Assembly: GCF_030418165.1 (NCBI RefSeq) | Contig: NZ_JAUHTQ010000009.1 | Location: 78,101-142,100, forward strand | Direction: 5' to 3' | Source: Ureibacillus aquaedulcis | GTDB lineage: Bacteria; Bacillota; Bacilli; Bacillales_A; Planococcaceae | DNA length: 64,000 bases | Shown: positions 25,560 to 34,193 of the stretch, in pieces | How positions within the stretch are numbered: position 1 is the first letter of the stretch | Layout of the letters: each line of letters opens with the position of its first letter | Made by a program: the position numbers and the translations under genes | Notes under the pieces: model-generated | What the model saw: the letters and a program-made list of their open reading frames with translations, nothing else | What the model was told of the DNA's origin: nothing | Database searches by the model: none

Positions 25560-26153
25560 CTATTTACACTTAAGGAATGATAGTGTTTCTCCAAATGTAT
25601 GCCGAGCTGATTCTTCATTGTATTTAGAAGAGTATGGATCACTAAATCCGTGTTCCCCTTCACAGGTATGAACTTTTATATTTGGTTTATTTAAATTGTA
25701 AACTAATTCATCTACATTAAATGAATTTTCCACTTTCGGAAAAAACAGCAATACTGGGCATTTTGGCTTTAAATCGGCAAAGTCCCGAATCCGCGATCCA
25801 TAGTAGCCAACAATGCCATCAATCCCATCTTCCTGACTACACAACCAAGCAACCGTTGCCCCTATACTGAATCCCATGATATAAATTTTTGTATATTGCT
25901 TTTGCAGAGTTAATAATAATGTTTTTACTTTATGTAATGCATTTGTGAAACCCACACTCTTCACAAAATTATGGTAAGCCTCTTGCTCTTGGGCATAATC
26001 ATAGGGGTTACCTTGTTCTAATAGATCGGGACAAATGACATCAAAGTCTTGTTCTGCCAATAATTCACAAACATACACCATATGTTGGTTGATTCCATAT
26101 ATTTCATGGAGGACAAGTACTAATTTTTCGGATTTTTTGTTTATCCTCAACAT
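25560..26153 (-). CDS. Dienelactone hydrolase-like alpha/beta hydrolase
   Basis: A 197-residue alpha/beta hydrolase of the DLH family. LVLVLHEIYGINQH is the first strand and oxyanion region, GFSIGAT holds the nucleophile (Ser96, where true dienelactone hydrolases have Cys), and CEGEHGFSDP holds the catalytic His. Ser in place of Cys suggests a general esterase. AGGGGG precedes the ATG. The lipoprotein gene follows closely on the same strand. Confidence 0.82.
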   Translation of the reverse strand: MLRINKKSEKLVLVLHEIYGINQHMVYVCELLAEQDFDVICPDLLEQGNPYDYAQEQEAYHNFVKSVGFTNALHKVKTLLLTLQKQYTKIYIMGFSIGATVAWLCSQEDGIDGIVGYYGSRIRDFADLKPKCPVLLFFPKVENSFNVDELVYNLNKPNIKVHTCEGEHGFSDPYSSKYNEESARHTFGETLSFLKCK

Positions 26154-26394
26154 CCTATTCCCCCTACTGATTTTTCATTGTACTACCCAGTTTAACAAGA
26201 TGAGCGGTCATAAAAAAGTGCTCCTACTAGTGTGTCCCGGTTTTCTCAACACACTATTAAGGATAATGCTAATAAAGAAACAAAATTAAACCATTACCGA
26301 TTATTGCTATGGCAACAAGTACCTGAATTTTTAAGTTCATTTTAGCCAAAATATTAAGGCAGTGAACAAAAACTTGAAAGAGAAGGTGATGTAG

Positions 26395-26565
26395 ATGAAG
26401 GCAAACATGAGTAAAATTTTACCGATTTTTGCTTCAGTGGGAGTTGGAATCGCTGCTTATCAGATGTTAAGTGGAAATGGCGGCAAATCGACTAATATGA
26501 TGCCAGTTGTCTCTAATATGCTGGGAATGGGAACTGGGACGCAGGGACAAAATCAGCAACAGTAA
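26395..26565 (+). CDS. Small Gly/Met/Gln-rich protein (YrzQ-like)
   Basis: A 56-codon gene with AAGGTGATG before its ATG. It starts MKANMSKILPIFASVGVG, a short hydrophobic N-terminal helix, then a Gly/Asn/Met-rich tail ending in Gln residues. The layout resembles the short YrzQ/DUF3918 proteins of Bacillus. It is followed by a strong terminator, which supports its being a real transcript. Function unknown. Confidence 0.65.
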   Translation: MKANMSKILPIFASVGVGIAAYQMLSGNGGKSTNMMPVVSNMLGMGTGTQGQNQQQ

Positions 26566-26685
26566 CACTTAGAAATAAGGGTTTTTCATCTTAAGTATTT
26601 CCTTCTTACTCAAAAACAAACCCCGTTAAAGATGCCTACAGGGAAGTTTTGATTTATACAAGCCTTTGCATGAATAACGCTTTAT

Positions 26686-26724
26686 ACAGTGGGAAAGTAT
26701 TCATTTCCCACTGTTATTATTTTT
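26686..26724 (+). terminator. Strong terminator
   Basis: Perfect 11-bp stem ACAGTGGGAAA (26686-26696) with TTTCCCACTGT (26704-26714), then TATTATTTTT. Confidence 0.88.
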
Positions 26725-26783
26725 AGTCATAAAAATATTAAGTTTATTATCGAATTAGTCTATTTGTTGGCTCTACAACTTTT

Positions 26784-27635
26784 CTAATCGATTTCGTTTA
26801 CTAACACCGCACTACTTGGAGCAACAATTGCTTCAATTCCCTCTGCTATGTAACTAACGAGAATTGATTGGTTGTTTCTGGCCAGATGGAATGTATCCGA
26901 ACTAAAAACGAATTCTCCGCTCTCATCCAAAACCGGTGAATAGGTAATCATATAATGGTATTTTATGTCCCTGGCATCGCTTGGCATATCCGGTTCAGGG
27001 TTGTAATCCTCCGGAGCATCCGTTGTGACGTATCTAAAAGCAAATTGGATGTCATTGTCTTTTACTTTCTTGAAAAGGTCATATTTGATTTCTTGCGTAT
27101 CCATACCATCGAAGTAGGTCGTTACTTTTTGTTTATTGGTAAGGGGCAGATAAGGAACCGCTGCTTTTGCCAATTGGGTAACCTTTATTCTATTAATTTC
27201 TTTGCCTGATTTATTATAGATCAACAGCGTTTTGTCCATATTCCCCATTAAATCGTCAATATTTCCAACTAAAAGATGATTATCAAATGTTAAAAACACA
27301 TTATCTCTTTGCAACTCCACGCTATAATCATTTTCAACAATTTCCATCTCCTTATTTATTAGATGATCTTCAAGGACATATTTTAATTTTCCAAAACCCA
27401 ACTGCGGAATGATTGCTGCAATTATCATGGTTAAAATGAGTAATCCGACTTTATTGCCTAAACTAATTTTGTTAAAAAGAAATATGATCGGAATTCCTAT
27501 AAGGAAAGTAACGATCAGTAATTCGACATAAGCAAAAAAAGCAGCTAACCCTATCCCACTTTCTTCGTAAGTATTTATATATACCAGCATACCAAGCAGA
27601 AGTATGGCGATTACACGTATCAATTGGTTTTTCAT
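26784..27635 (-). CDS. Membrane protein with large extracytosolic domain, unknown function
   Basis: A 283-residue protein with three to four membrane helices in residues 5-95 and a soluble C-terminal domain of about 185 residues. No known motif stands out. AAAGAGG precedes the ATG. No operon partner: upstream is a divergent secreted-protein gene and downstream a terminator of the opposite strand. Confidence 0.7.
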   Translation of the reverse strand: MKNQLIRVIAILLLGMLVYINTYEESGIGLAAFFAYVELLIVTFLIGIPIIFLFNKISLGNKVGLLILTMIIAAIIPQLGFGKLKYVLEDHLINKEMEIVENDYSVELQRDNVFLTFDNHLLVGNIDDLMGNMDKTLLIYNKSGKEINRIKVTQLAKAAVPYLPLTNKQKVTTYFDGMDTQEIKYDLFKKVKDNDIQFAFRYVTTDAPEDYNPEPDMPSDARDIKYHYMITYSPVLDESGEFVFSSDTFHLARNNQSILVSYIAEGIEAIVAPSSAVLVNEID

Positions 27636-27884
27636 CCCTTACCTCTTTCCTATTAGGTGTATAAGAATTCTCGAGTCCAAAAAAAACACTCCCTATCATT
27701 TTCTCTAACCACCCCATATTTTAACATAAATAACCAATTCGAGATTGATTACTCCACTCACGGCGCCTATCAAAAAGAACACTCTTGATAGATGGTGCTT
27801 AGAAAAAAATGAAGCATATGAGGAATGAAAAAAGCCAATATTTCAATAATAAGGAGTAATTTCAATTTAGGAAGGGGAATTTCG

Positions 27885-28526
27885 ATGAATAGATTATTGC
27901 TGACGGGTCTCATTTTGCTCGTTTTCCCAATTTTCGCGATAGGAACATCCAGTGCCTCTGCCTCACCACAGGTTCCGGCCATTAGTCAGGCTGAGGTAAA
28001 GTTCGAAAATGACTTCAGGAGGCTTTGGTTTGACCATGTATTGTGGACAAGTAATTATATTACAAGTGCCACAACAGCAGATGCCGAGGATCAAGAACAG
28101 GTACTGGCCAGGCTGCTGAAAAATCAGGAGGATATCGGGAATGCCATTAAGCCGGTTTACGGAGAAAAAGCCGGGAACAAACTGACGGAGTTGCTTAAGG
28201 AGCATATTGTTCTGGCGGGAAAAATCGTTGATGCGGCTAAAAACGGAGATGAAGCCTCCGTAGATCAACTAAACAAAGAATGGTATGAAAATGCTGATGA
28301 AATAGCAGCTTTTCTCAGTGGTGCCAACCCGAATCTAAAGAATGAAGAATTGAAAAATCTGCTCCATAGGCATCTGGAATTGGTGGCGAATGACCTATCT
28401 GCAAGCTTGAATAAAGATTGGGACGCGAGAATTACTTCAATTGATGAAGGTGTTACACATATCACCCTATTCGCAGATACTATTTCCGAGGCAGTTGTAA
28501 AGCAGTTTCCGGATAAATTTAAATAA
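27885..28526 (+). CDS. Secreted helical protein of unknown function
   Basis: A 213-residue protein with a Sec signal peptide (about 1-27, ending in SSASAS). The mature part is rich in amphipathic helices, with two related blocks: FRRLWFDHVLWTSNYI with LLKNQEDIGNAI, and LKEHIVLAGKIVDAAKNGD. The family is common in Bacillus and is often mislabelled; no catalytic site is visible. I start at ATG 27885 with GGAAGGGG upstream, not at the ATG 20 codons earlier. A terminator follows. Confidence 0.75.
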   Translation: MNRLLLTGLILLVFPIFAIGTSSASASPQVPAISQAEVKFENDFRRLWFDHVLWTSNYITSATTADAEDQEQVLARLLKNQEDIGNAIKPVYGEKAGNKLTELLKEHIVLAGKIVDAAKNGDEASVDQLNKEWYENADEIAAFLSGANPNLKNEELKNLLHRHLELVANDLSASLNKDWDARITSIDEGVTHITLFADTISEAVVKQFPDKFK

Positions 28527-28533
28527 TCATCAT

Positions 28534-28566
28534 AAGAATCTCCTGCAATCTGTTGGAGATTCTTTA
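28534..28566. terminator. Bidirectional terminator between convergent genes
   Basis: AAGAATCTCC (28534-28543) pairs with GGAGATTCTT (28555-28564). Confidence 0.85.
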
Positions 28567-29124
28567 CTACGAGGAATACCCCTCTTGCCATAAACGTTCC
28601 ATTTGCACCACATTGTTTTTGCAAGTTAATACAAACACATCCGGATTACTAAGACGTTTCCAATGCTCAAAATCAAAACCGTGATCATAATTCTTCAGCA
28701 GTAGCGACATTAAATTTCCGTGGGTAACAATGATTGTGTTTTCAGATTCACTTTTAAACACTTCATCCACAACATTTACGATTCGTTTCATGGCTTCTTT
28801 GCTCGACTCTCCACCTTCAAATTTCAATTCCAGATCATCGAAAGTGGCTCTAAGTTTCTCAAGCCAATCAGGTAAATCCTGTGTACTGAGTATGCGTTCC
28901 GACAAACGGTTATCAAGCTCTATTTTTATATTCGTTTCCTTACTTAAAGGTTCCACTGATTGAATAGCACGTAAAAAAGGACTCGAAACTATTCGGTCAA
29001 TTTCAGCAGTTAATAGAAAGTTGGATAAATATTTTGCTTGTGTAAATCCTTTTTCTGTTAGTGATGCGTCGTGAGCTTGCCCCTGTGCTTCACAATGTCT
29101 CACAATATAGATCCTTTTGTTCAT
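28567..29124 (-). CDS. Histidine phosphatase family protein, second copy
   Basis: A 185-residue histidine phosphatase. It has RHCEAQ with the catalytic His10, SSPFLRAIQSVEPL and VTHGNLMSLLL. It resembles the protein at 23545-24111 (SLTEKGFTQAKYL vs KLSRQGELDAEKI; HGN, then FxxWKxxSxPDxxxL near the end), so the two are related paralogues. GGGGG precedes the ATG. Confidence 0.85.
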   Translation of the reverse strand: MNKRIYIVRHCEAQGQAHDASLTEKGFTQAKYLSNFLLTAEIDRIVSSPFLRAIQSVEPLSKETNIKIELDNRLSERILSTQDLPDWLEKLRATFDDLELKFEGGESSKEAMKRIVNVVDEVFKSESENTIIVTHGNLMSLLLKNYDHGFDFEHWKRLSNPDVFVLTCKNNVVQMERLWQEGYSS

Positions 29125-29349
29125 ACAAATTCCCCCAAGGTTTTGCTGAATTCATCACCCAAAAGTATAAAATGATCATCCAGACAGATAATATACAACA
29201 GATAAATTAAAGAAAAGAGATTTAGTGATGGATATCAGCTTAGATTTTTTTCCAGCATAATAATGTGAGAGCGTGAATAATACTCTTGATTTATCTCCGA
29301 AGTAGATATCTCCTGATAAAAATTCACAAATCAAAATAGAGGTGTAACT

Positions 29350-29649
29350 ATGGAACATTTTCCGACTATACATACAAATTTCTGGGATGCAGTAATAGCT
29401 GTTCCTGTAGTAATGATCATCACTCAATTATTAAAGAAATCTCTCCATATTAAGCCCTTTTGGGTTCCAACAGTAGCATTACTGGTCGGTTTACTGATAT
29501 CGATTTTTATTAGTCACAGGCACAACTTTTTGGCAGGTTTATTTATGGGATGGTTCTATGGGTACTCGGCTATCGGTAGTTTCGCTTCTTTAAAAACAAG
29601 CATCAATGCCTACAGAGATAAAAAGATAAGAAATTCTAAAAAACAATAA
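29350..29649 (+). CDS. Small membrane protein, holin-like topology
   Basis: A 99-residue protein with three hydrophobic segments (about 10-28, 38-57, 62-80) and a basic C-terminal tail. The size and topology resemble phage-type holins, but no lysin gene is near and no family is recognised. GAGGTG precedes the ATG. Confidence 0.65.
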   Translation: MEHFPTIHTNFWDAVIAVPVVMIITQLLKKSLHIKPFWVPTVALLVGLLISIFISHRHNFLAGLFMGWFYGYSAIGSFASLKTSINAYRDKKIRNSKKQ

Positions 29650-29768
29650 ACAGACGATTGGCTTACTTCCGACAAGAAACATTCCCCTATCGATTTTCAA
29701 TCTTAAGAAGCATGTAGTGATACGTTCCCTGTTCGCTGCATTTTGCTACGGCAAGCTTAAAAAGGAAA

Positions 29769-30218
29769 CTATAATTTCTTCTCAAACAAGGTTAACGACA
29801 GCCGCTCATTTACGATGATTTCTTTTAGCTTCTGAAATCCGTTCTTTTTATAAAGATGTACTGCCGGGGTATTTTGGGAACCTGTTGCGACCTTTATTGT
29901 TTCAACCTTGTATTCTTTTTCAATGAAATTTAGAAGCGACTGTGCGATTCCTTTTCGAAAATGGTCGGGATGTACGATTAATCGATGTATATCGACTTCC
30001 ACACCATCTGCTTTTATGGATATTACTCCGCATAGTTCATCATTTTCGTAATAACCAAAAAACATTTCACCGCAAATTTGTAAAGTTTGAACAGTATCCT
30101 TCAATGGAGGGATATCAAATGAGCCAATTAGTTCGGCCTCAATCCTATAAGATGGTATTTGTATGTTTAAAACAGCTTCCGCGTTTTTTCCATTACTAAT
30201 GTCAATACTTTTAATCAA
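29769..30218 (-). CDS. GNAT acetyltransferase
   Basis: A 149-residue GNAT protein with the acetyl-CoA loop VHPDHFRKGIAQSLL (motif A) and GSQNTPAVHLYKKNGFQKL (motif B). The substrate is unknown. The start is TTG with AAGGAGGGG upstream. Confidence 0.85.
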   Translation of the reverse strand: MIKSIDISNGKNAEAVLNIQIPSYRIEAELIGSFDIPPLKDTVQTLQICGEMFFGYYENDELCGVISIKADGVEVDIHRLIVHPDHFRKGIAQSLLNFIEKEYKVETIKVATGSQNTPAVHLYKKNGFQKLKEIIVNERLSLTLFEKKL

Positions 30219-30287
30219 AGGAGCCCCTCCTTTTGTTCCAATATCCTTGCGTCAAATCGACCTTTTCCGAATTTTTGCTTATATCTT

Positions 30288-30470
30288 TTATTTACAGGAA
30301 ACTGTCCAATTAATAGCCAAGAAATCTTGTTCAACTTCAGGTGTTTTATTATTTTCCACGCAGCTATTTTTCGCATTTTCAAGTGAGTTATAGTTAAGTG
30401 CAGCAAGCATTACAAATAATAGAAAACTGGAAACTAGTATCATATAGAACTTTTTCTTATTACTCTTCAT
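30288..30470 (-). CDS. Small membrane-anchored or secreted protein
   Basis: A 60-residue protein with a basic N-terminus (MKSNKKK), one hydrophobic helix (about 8-24) and a 35-residue outer part with two cysteines. ATG 30470 is preceded by GGGAGG at nine bases; the TTG three codons earlier touches that site and is unlikely. No family recognised. Confidence 0.6.
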   Translation of the reverse strand: MKSNKKKFYMILVSSFLLFVMLAALNYNSLENAKNSCVENNKTPEVEQDFLAINWTVSCK

Positions 30471-30535
30471 AAAGATCAACCTCCCTGACTACTTCACCCA
30501 TTCCACTCTTGCACTGCCCTGAAATGAAAATCCTA

Positions 30536-31156
30536 TTAGTAAGCGATCCCTACACGCATTTTTAAGTAATCACAACTATTTATTTGGCTATATGCAAATT
30601 CGGCTGTATCCGGCACTGAAATTTGAGTACCACCCTCAGGCAAAAAGTTACCTTCAGTTCGATATGTAGCTAGCCTTTCTCCATCCGGCAGATAAGTAGG
30701 ACAGACAATCGTCCAATCAAGCTCCGATGCCTTTAGCATATCGTAGGCTTTGTGATGTTCTTCAGCTGCACGGGTTAACTTGCGCTTCGATTCACTTGAT
30801 TGATAACGCAATAACTCCGGAGTAATCCTGCTTTGCAAGATTCCGGCAGTTCCTATCGTGATAATTCTTTTTATCCCTTCATTTTCCATGGCCTCGATAA
30901 TAAGCAGCATACTTTCCGTTAAAGTGGTTGCTCCATCTGTACCCAGCGCACTGATCACAACATCATTTCCCTGCATCACCTGTTCGATATCCTCTTTATT
31001 TAAGACATTTCCTTTTATAATCGATAAATTTTCGTGATTGTATTCGATTTTCTCCGGAGAACGGACCAATGCCGTAACATGATGTCCATCATGAAGGGCA
31101 TGAGTTACTATTTGACTCCCAACTCGTCCAGTTCCACCTAAAATTAAAATATTCAT
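30536..31156 (-). CDS. NAD(P)-binding NmrA/SDR-like protein
   Basis: A 206-residue protein with the nucleotide loop ILGGTGRVGSQIVTHAL, VISALGTDG, IGTAGIL and VCPTYLPDG. These are the blocks of the small atypical SDR (YwnB/YesF-like, biliverdin-reductase-like) proteins. It probably acts as a reductase or redox-linked epimerase. AGGGGGG precedes the ATG. Confidence 0.83.
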   Translation of the reverse strand: MNILILGGTGRVGSQIVTHALHDGHHVTALVRSPEKIEYNHENLSIIKGNVLNKEDIEQVMQGNDVVISALGTDGATTLTESMLLIIEAMENEGIKRIITIGTAGILQSRITPELLRYQSSESKRKLTRAAEEHHKAYDMLKASELDWTIVCPTYLPDGERLATYRTEGNFLPEGGTQISVPDTAEFAYSQINSCDYLKMRVGIAY

Positions 31157-31274
31157 GAGCAGCCCCCCTGTTTTGTTAAGCTCGGATTACTTTAAGTATA
31201 TCATTTTAGGATTCCTTTAAAAATTTGGCAAGGTGATCTTTTCCTTTAAAGGTGCGACAATCCTATATGGCCTT

Positions 31275-31313
31275 AAAATGAAAACAAGCGCATTCTTTTT
31301 AAAAAGAAAGCGC
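31275..31313 (-). terminator. GCGCATTTC-family terminator of the DUF2089 operon
   Basis: GCGCATTCTTTTT and AAAAAGAAAGCGC (31288-31313) form a long stem with one mismatch. The minus-strand flank is TTGTTTTCATTTT. The left flank CCTTAAAATGAAAA is the same as at the 1771-1806 hairpin. Confidence 0.8.
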
Positions 31314-31329
31314 CTCATTTGTAGTTGAT

Positions 31330-31599
31330 TTAAAGTTTTACTTTTACCCCAGTGCCATCCTTCAACTTTGTGTCAATAAGGATTAATCCGCTATGCCTCG
31401 AAATTTCCTTCAGTAATGGCTTCAAATTGCTTCTTTCAATTTCAGGTAAGAAGAATTTGCTTCCATCCTTCGTGATTGCTTTATTTATGGAACGATTCAC
31501 CCATTTGGATGTAATAATAAAAGTAGCAAAATTTAAGAACAGATAAGGAATGGGGATAAGCAATCGTTTGTCCTTTGCTTGTATAATAACTTTTAACAT
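31330..31599 (-). CDS. Third gene of the DUF2089/SHOCT operon, unknown function
   Basis: An 89-residue protein with one hydrophobic segment (LLIPIPYLFLNFATFII, about 14-30) and a basic C-terminal half. Its ATG follows the stop of the previous gene without a gap, so it is translated in coupling with it. No family recognised; the context suggests a membrane-associated partner of the two upstream proteins. Confidence 0.7.
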   Translation of the reverse strand: MLKVIIQAKDKRLLIPIPYLFLNFATFIITSKWVNRSINKAITKDGSKFFLPEIERSNLKPLLKEISRHSGLILIDTKLKDGTGVKVKL

Positions 31600-31989
31600 C
31601 TACTCGATTACCACAGCAACTTTATCGCCATTGGCCGAAGTGATGTCAACAATCTGTCCGACTAATTCATTTTCAATGGCTTCGATCAGCAAGTCAACGT
31701 TAATATCTTTTACGTATTTTTCGGCATCAGGTATTTTTTCAGCAATATTAGTTCCTACCTTTAAAACGGCCTTGACGAGGTTGATTGGTAGGTTCACATT
31801 TACATTATCGCCGTTTTCCGAGGCTATCCGAACCTTTAAGATTTTATTTCCATAAGGGAAGTCTTTCTTTAGCGCCACTTGCCCTGGATGATCTTGACCT
31901 TGCAGGATCGCAATTAATTCACTTGCTTTTTCCTTATCAATCTTTCCTTCCTCCACCAGCGTTAAGACTCTAGAAATTTCGTCCTTCAT
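31600..31989 (-). CDS. SHOCT-like domain protein
   Basis: A 129-residue protein. Residues 1-30 form a SHOCT-like helical motif (EISRVLTLVEEGKIDKEKASELI) and the rest is a beta-rich domain with KVRIASENGDNVNVNLPI. The same helical motif ends the DUF2089 protein upstream (RIVSLLEKGEITAEKAIQLL). Such proteins resemble the N-terminal parts of YvlB/LiaX-type envelope-stress factors. It overlaps the upstream gene by four bases. Confidence 0.75.
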   Translation of the reverse strand: MKDEISRVLTLVEEGKIDKEKASELIAILQGQDHPGQVALKKDFPYGNKILKVRIASENGDNVNVNLPINLVKAVLKVGTNIAEKIPDAEKYVKDINVDLLIEAIENELVGQIVDITSANGDKVAVVIE

Positions 31990-32360
31990 TCTACTTCCCC
32001 CTCTTTTAATAATTGAATGGCTTTCTCTGCCGTAATCTCGCCTTTTTCCAATAACGATACAATTCTCTTCTTATCCACTTCGGGTTTCTTTTGAGTGGAG
32101 TATCCCAGGTTAGAGATAATTTCATCCAATTTTCCCCTGACTGTCGGATAGGAAATGCCAAGTTCTTTTTCGACCTCTTTGATATTCCCCCGACATTTAA
32201 GAAAGATTTCAATAAAGTGCAGCTGTTCCTTCCCAAGAGCCGCCAGTTTTGAAACTTCAAATTCATTTTCTATCGTTGTCTGGCAATGGTTGCACTGCAG
32301 CTTCGTTATTTGGAGCGCCTTGCTGCAAACAGGACAATTCGTGAGTAAAGGATACGCCAT
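31986..32360 (-). CDS. DUF2089 family zinc-ribbon HTH protein
   Basis: A 124-residue protein: an N-terminal zinc ribbon (CPVCSKAL and CNHCQTT), a helix-turn-helix region (KEVEKELGISYPTVRGKLDEII), and a C-terminal SHOCT-like helix pair. This matches DUF2089, probably a DNA-binding regulator. It is the first of three overlapping genes, so it may regulate its own operon. AAAGGAG precedes the ATG. Confidence 0.85.
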   Translation of the reverse strand: MAYPLLTNCPVCSKALQITKLQCNHCQTTIENEFEVSKLAALGKEQLHFIEIFLKCRGNIKEVEKELGISYPTVRGKLDEIISNLGYSTQKKPEVDKKRIVSLLEKGEITAEKAIQLLKEGEVE

Positions 32361-32624
32361 ATTGTTCTCCTTTCTTTTTAGTTATTTCCATTTTAAACCA
32401 TCTGAGAAAAACTTTAAACCTATTTTTAAAATTATTTATTATAATCAAAAGAATAATTAAAGAATTCAATATATGTATTAAAAAATTAAAGTTGTCGATT
32501 ACATCACAAAACAAAAATGGGCCAGTTATAAATAAAGTACTACTATGTAAAAACCCAAAGCCCCATCAAAATAAAATTCATTGAATATCATAGATGGAAT
32601 AAGTATAGAAAGGGAAATGTTCCG

Positions 32625-33515
32625 ATGCATGATATGAATATGAATTCAATGAATCATCATGATGCAATCCAGCCTAGTGAACTTTGCCAGAAGTTCGCCA
32701 AGATTTTGGATGCCACTCCTGCTGTGATTAATGGTGTCTGTACTGCTACACGTTCGCGCACAAATATTCGTCCAACTGTCTTGGGTCGCCCAGCAGAATC
32801 GTTTATGTTTGTGCCGCAAGCATGGTCATTTGAAAGTATGGATGCTCGAGGCAGAGCGTTATGCCTAGGTGAAACGGTAGTTCTTGAGGAAGAGGCAAAC
32901 CCGTATATTTCGAGATTAAGAGAACAGGGAATTATCGTAACGGCTTTTCATAATCACTGGATATTTGAAAAACCGAGGCTTATGTATATTCATTACCAAT
33001 CCATCGATGAGCCGCTGGAATTTGCTCGCAAGGTTCGAAATGCAAATAAAGTGCTGAATAATCAAAGTGTAGTAGGTCCAAGTCGTCCGAGTGCAAGTAC
33101 GGGCAATGCTATGGAACTTTGCAGTGAATTCAACAGAGTTCTTGGCGGCATGGAAACGTTTGAAGATGGCGTTTGCATGGTAATGGATTCCCGTTTAAAT
33201 ATTCAAACGACAATCATGAATCGAAGAAGCCGATCCTTCCTTACCCTCCCACAAATGTTCAATTTTGAATCACTGACGCCAGATGGAAACGCACTTTGCA
33301 GTGGAGAGACTGTCATTCTGCAAGGAGAAATCAATCCATTCATCAGTCAGCTTCGCAAAAACAATATATTGGTAACAGGGTTCCATAATCACTGGTTATT
33401 TGAGGATCCAAGGTTGATGTACATTCATTTCGTGAAGATTGATCAACCAGTAAACTTTGCAAAAGATGTAAAAGAAGCTTTAAAAGTCTTGACGAATAAA
33501 GTGGTAAGGCCTTAA
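32625..33515 (+). CDS. DUF1259 (LppY/LpqO-like) protein with two repeats
   Basis: A 296-residue protein built of two DUF1259 repeats (about 18-150 and 165-295). Each ends with a matching block: VTAFHNHWIFEKPRLMYIH and VTGFHNHWLFEDPRLMYIH. The HNH histidines in each suggest a metal or ligand site. The N-terminal HDMNMNSMNHH is His/Met-rich, which hints at metal binding. No signal peptide is present, unlike mycobacterial LppY/LpqO. Function unknown. Confidence 0.82.
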   Translation: MHDMNMNSMNHHDAIQPSELCQKFAKILDATPAVINGVCTATRSRTNIRPTVLGRPAESFMFVPQAWSFESMDARGRALCLGETVVLEEEANPYISRLREQGIIVTAFHNHWIFEKPRLMYIHYQSIDEPLEFARKVRNANKVLNNQSVVGPSRPSASTGNAMELCSEFNRVLGGMETFEDGVCMVMDSRLNIQTTIMNRRSRSFLTLPQMFNFESLTPDGNALCSGETVILQGEINPFISQLRKNNILVTGFHNHWLFEDPRLMYIHFVKIDQPVNFAKDVKEALKVLTNKVVRP

Positions 33516-33546
33516 TTTTTGAACAGCTTTTTTGCTAACTAAACTT

Positions 33547-33580
33547 GGCGCTTAACCTTGCTTGTGGTTAAGCGCCATTG
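33547..33580. terminator. Bidirectional terminator before fosB
   Basis: Perfect 11-bp stem GGCGCTTAACC (33547-33557) with GGTTAAGCGCC (33566-33576), between convergent genes. Confidence 0.85.
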
Positions 33581-33584
33581 TTTG

Positions 33585-34004
33585 TTAAAAAAACTCCATA
33601 TGCGTTTTCTCTTGCTTGTAGTAATCCAACCGATTTTGTAAGGTCCCTGTATGGAATTCAAATTTATGGCCGTCTGGATCTGTAAAATAAATTGATTTTT
33701 TATCTCTTGCATCTCTGGAGCGTCCGGATAAAATGTTCACATTCAGCCTCTCTAGCTTTTCATACATTTCATCAAACTTTTCCTCTTCAATCGAAAAAGC
33801 GATATGTGTATAGGATTGGTGAATCTCATTCCGCGGTATATCTTCTTCTACATTCAGTGCCAGCCACATGCCATTTAGATCAAAGTAGGCCGTTTTCCTT
33901 CCTTTTACTAGCAACTTCGCTTCAAAAACATTCTTATAAAACTCAATGGAAACAGCTAAATTAGAAACGGAAAATAATAAATGATTAATTCCTTTTATCG
34001 ACAT
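33585..34004 (-). CDS. fosB: Metallothiol transferase FosB (fosfomycin resistance)
   Basis: A 139-residue vicinal-oxygen-chelate protein that is very close to FosB throughout: [67 protein letters not shown]. The metal ligands His8, the His of SYTH and the Glu of KFEFH are present. FosB opens the fosfomycin epoxide with bacillithiol or cysteine, using Mn or Mg. I start at ATG 34004 with GAGGTG upstream; the frame is open eight codons further. It is a single gene without mobile-element signs. Confidence 0.93.
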   Translation of the reverse strand: MSIKGINHLLFSVSNLAVSIEFYKNVFEAKLLVKGRKTAYFDLNGMWLALNVEEDIPRNEIHQSYTHIAFSIEEEKFDEMYEKLERLNVNILSGRSRDARDKKSIYFTDPDGHKFEFHTGTLQNRLDYYKQEKTHMEFF

Positions 34005-34128
34005 TCCATCACCTCTGTTCTTGGTCAAAACTAGACTACCTTAACCATGCAATCCGGAATTTTTCTATATGTACATTTTTTCGAAACGCATACTCCAATA
34101 CTATTCTATAGAATCGGTCGGATACAAT

Positions 34129-34163
34129 TAAAAAAACGCAATCTCATATCTGAAATTGCGTTT
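34129..34163 (-). terminator. Terminator of the methyltransferase gene
   Basis: AAACGCAAT (from 34134) pairs with ATTGCGTTT (to 34163). On the minus strand a T run follows (TTTTTTTAATT). Confidence 0.85.
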
Positions 34164-34193
34164 CAATGTTAACTTACCGTATTCGCTAAAAAC

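Noticed and set aside
29350..29649. Phage holin assignment for the 99-residue membrane protein
   Set aside because: Only topology fits; no endolysin or phage gene is nearby.
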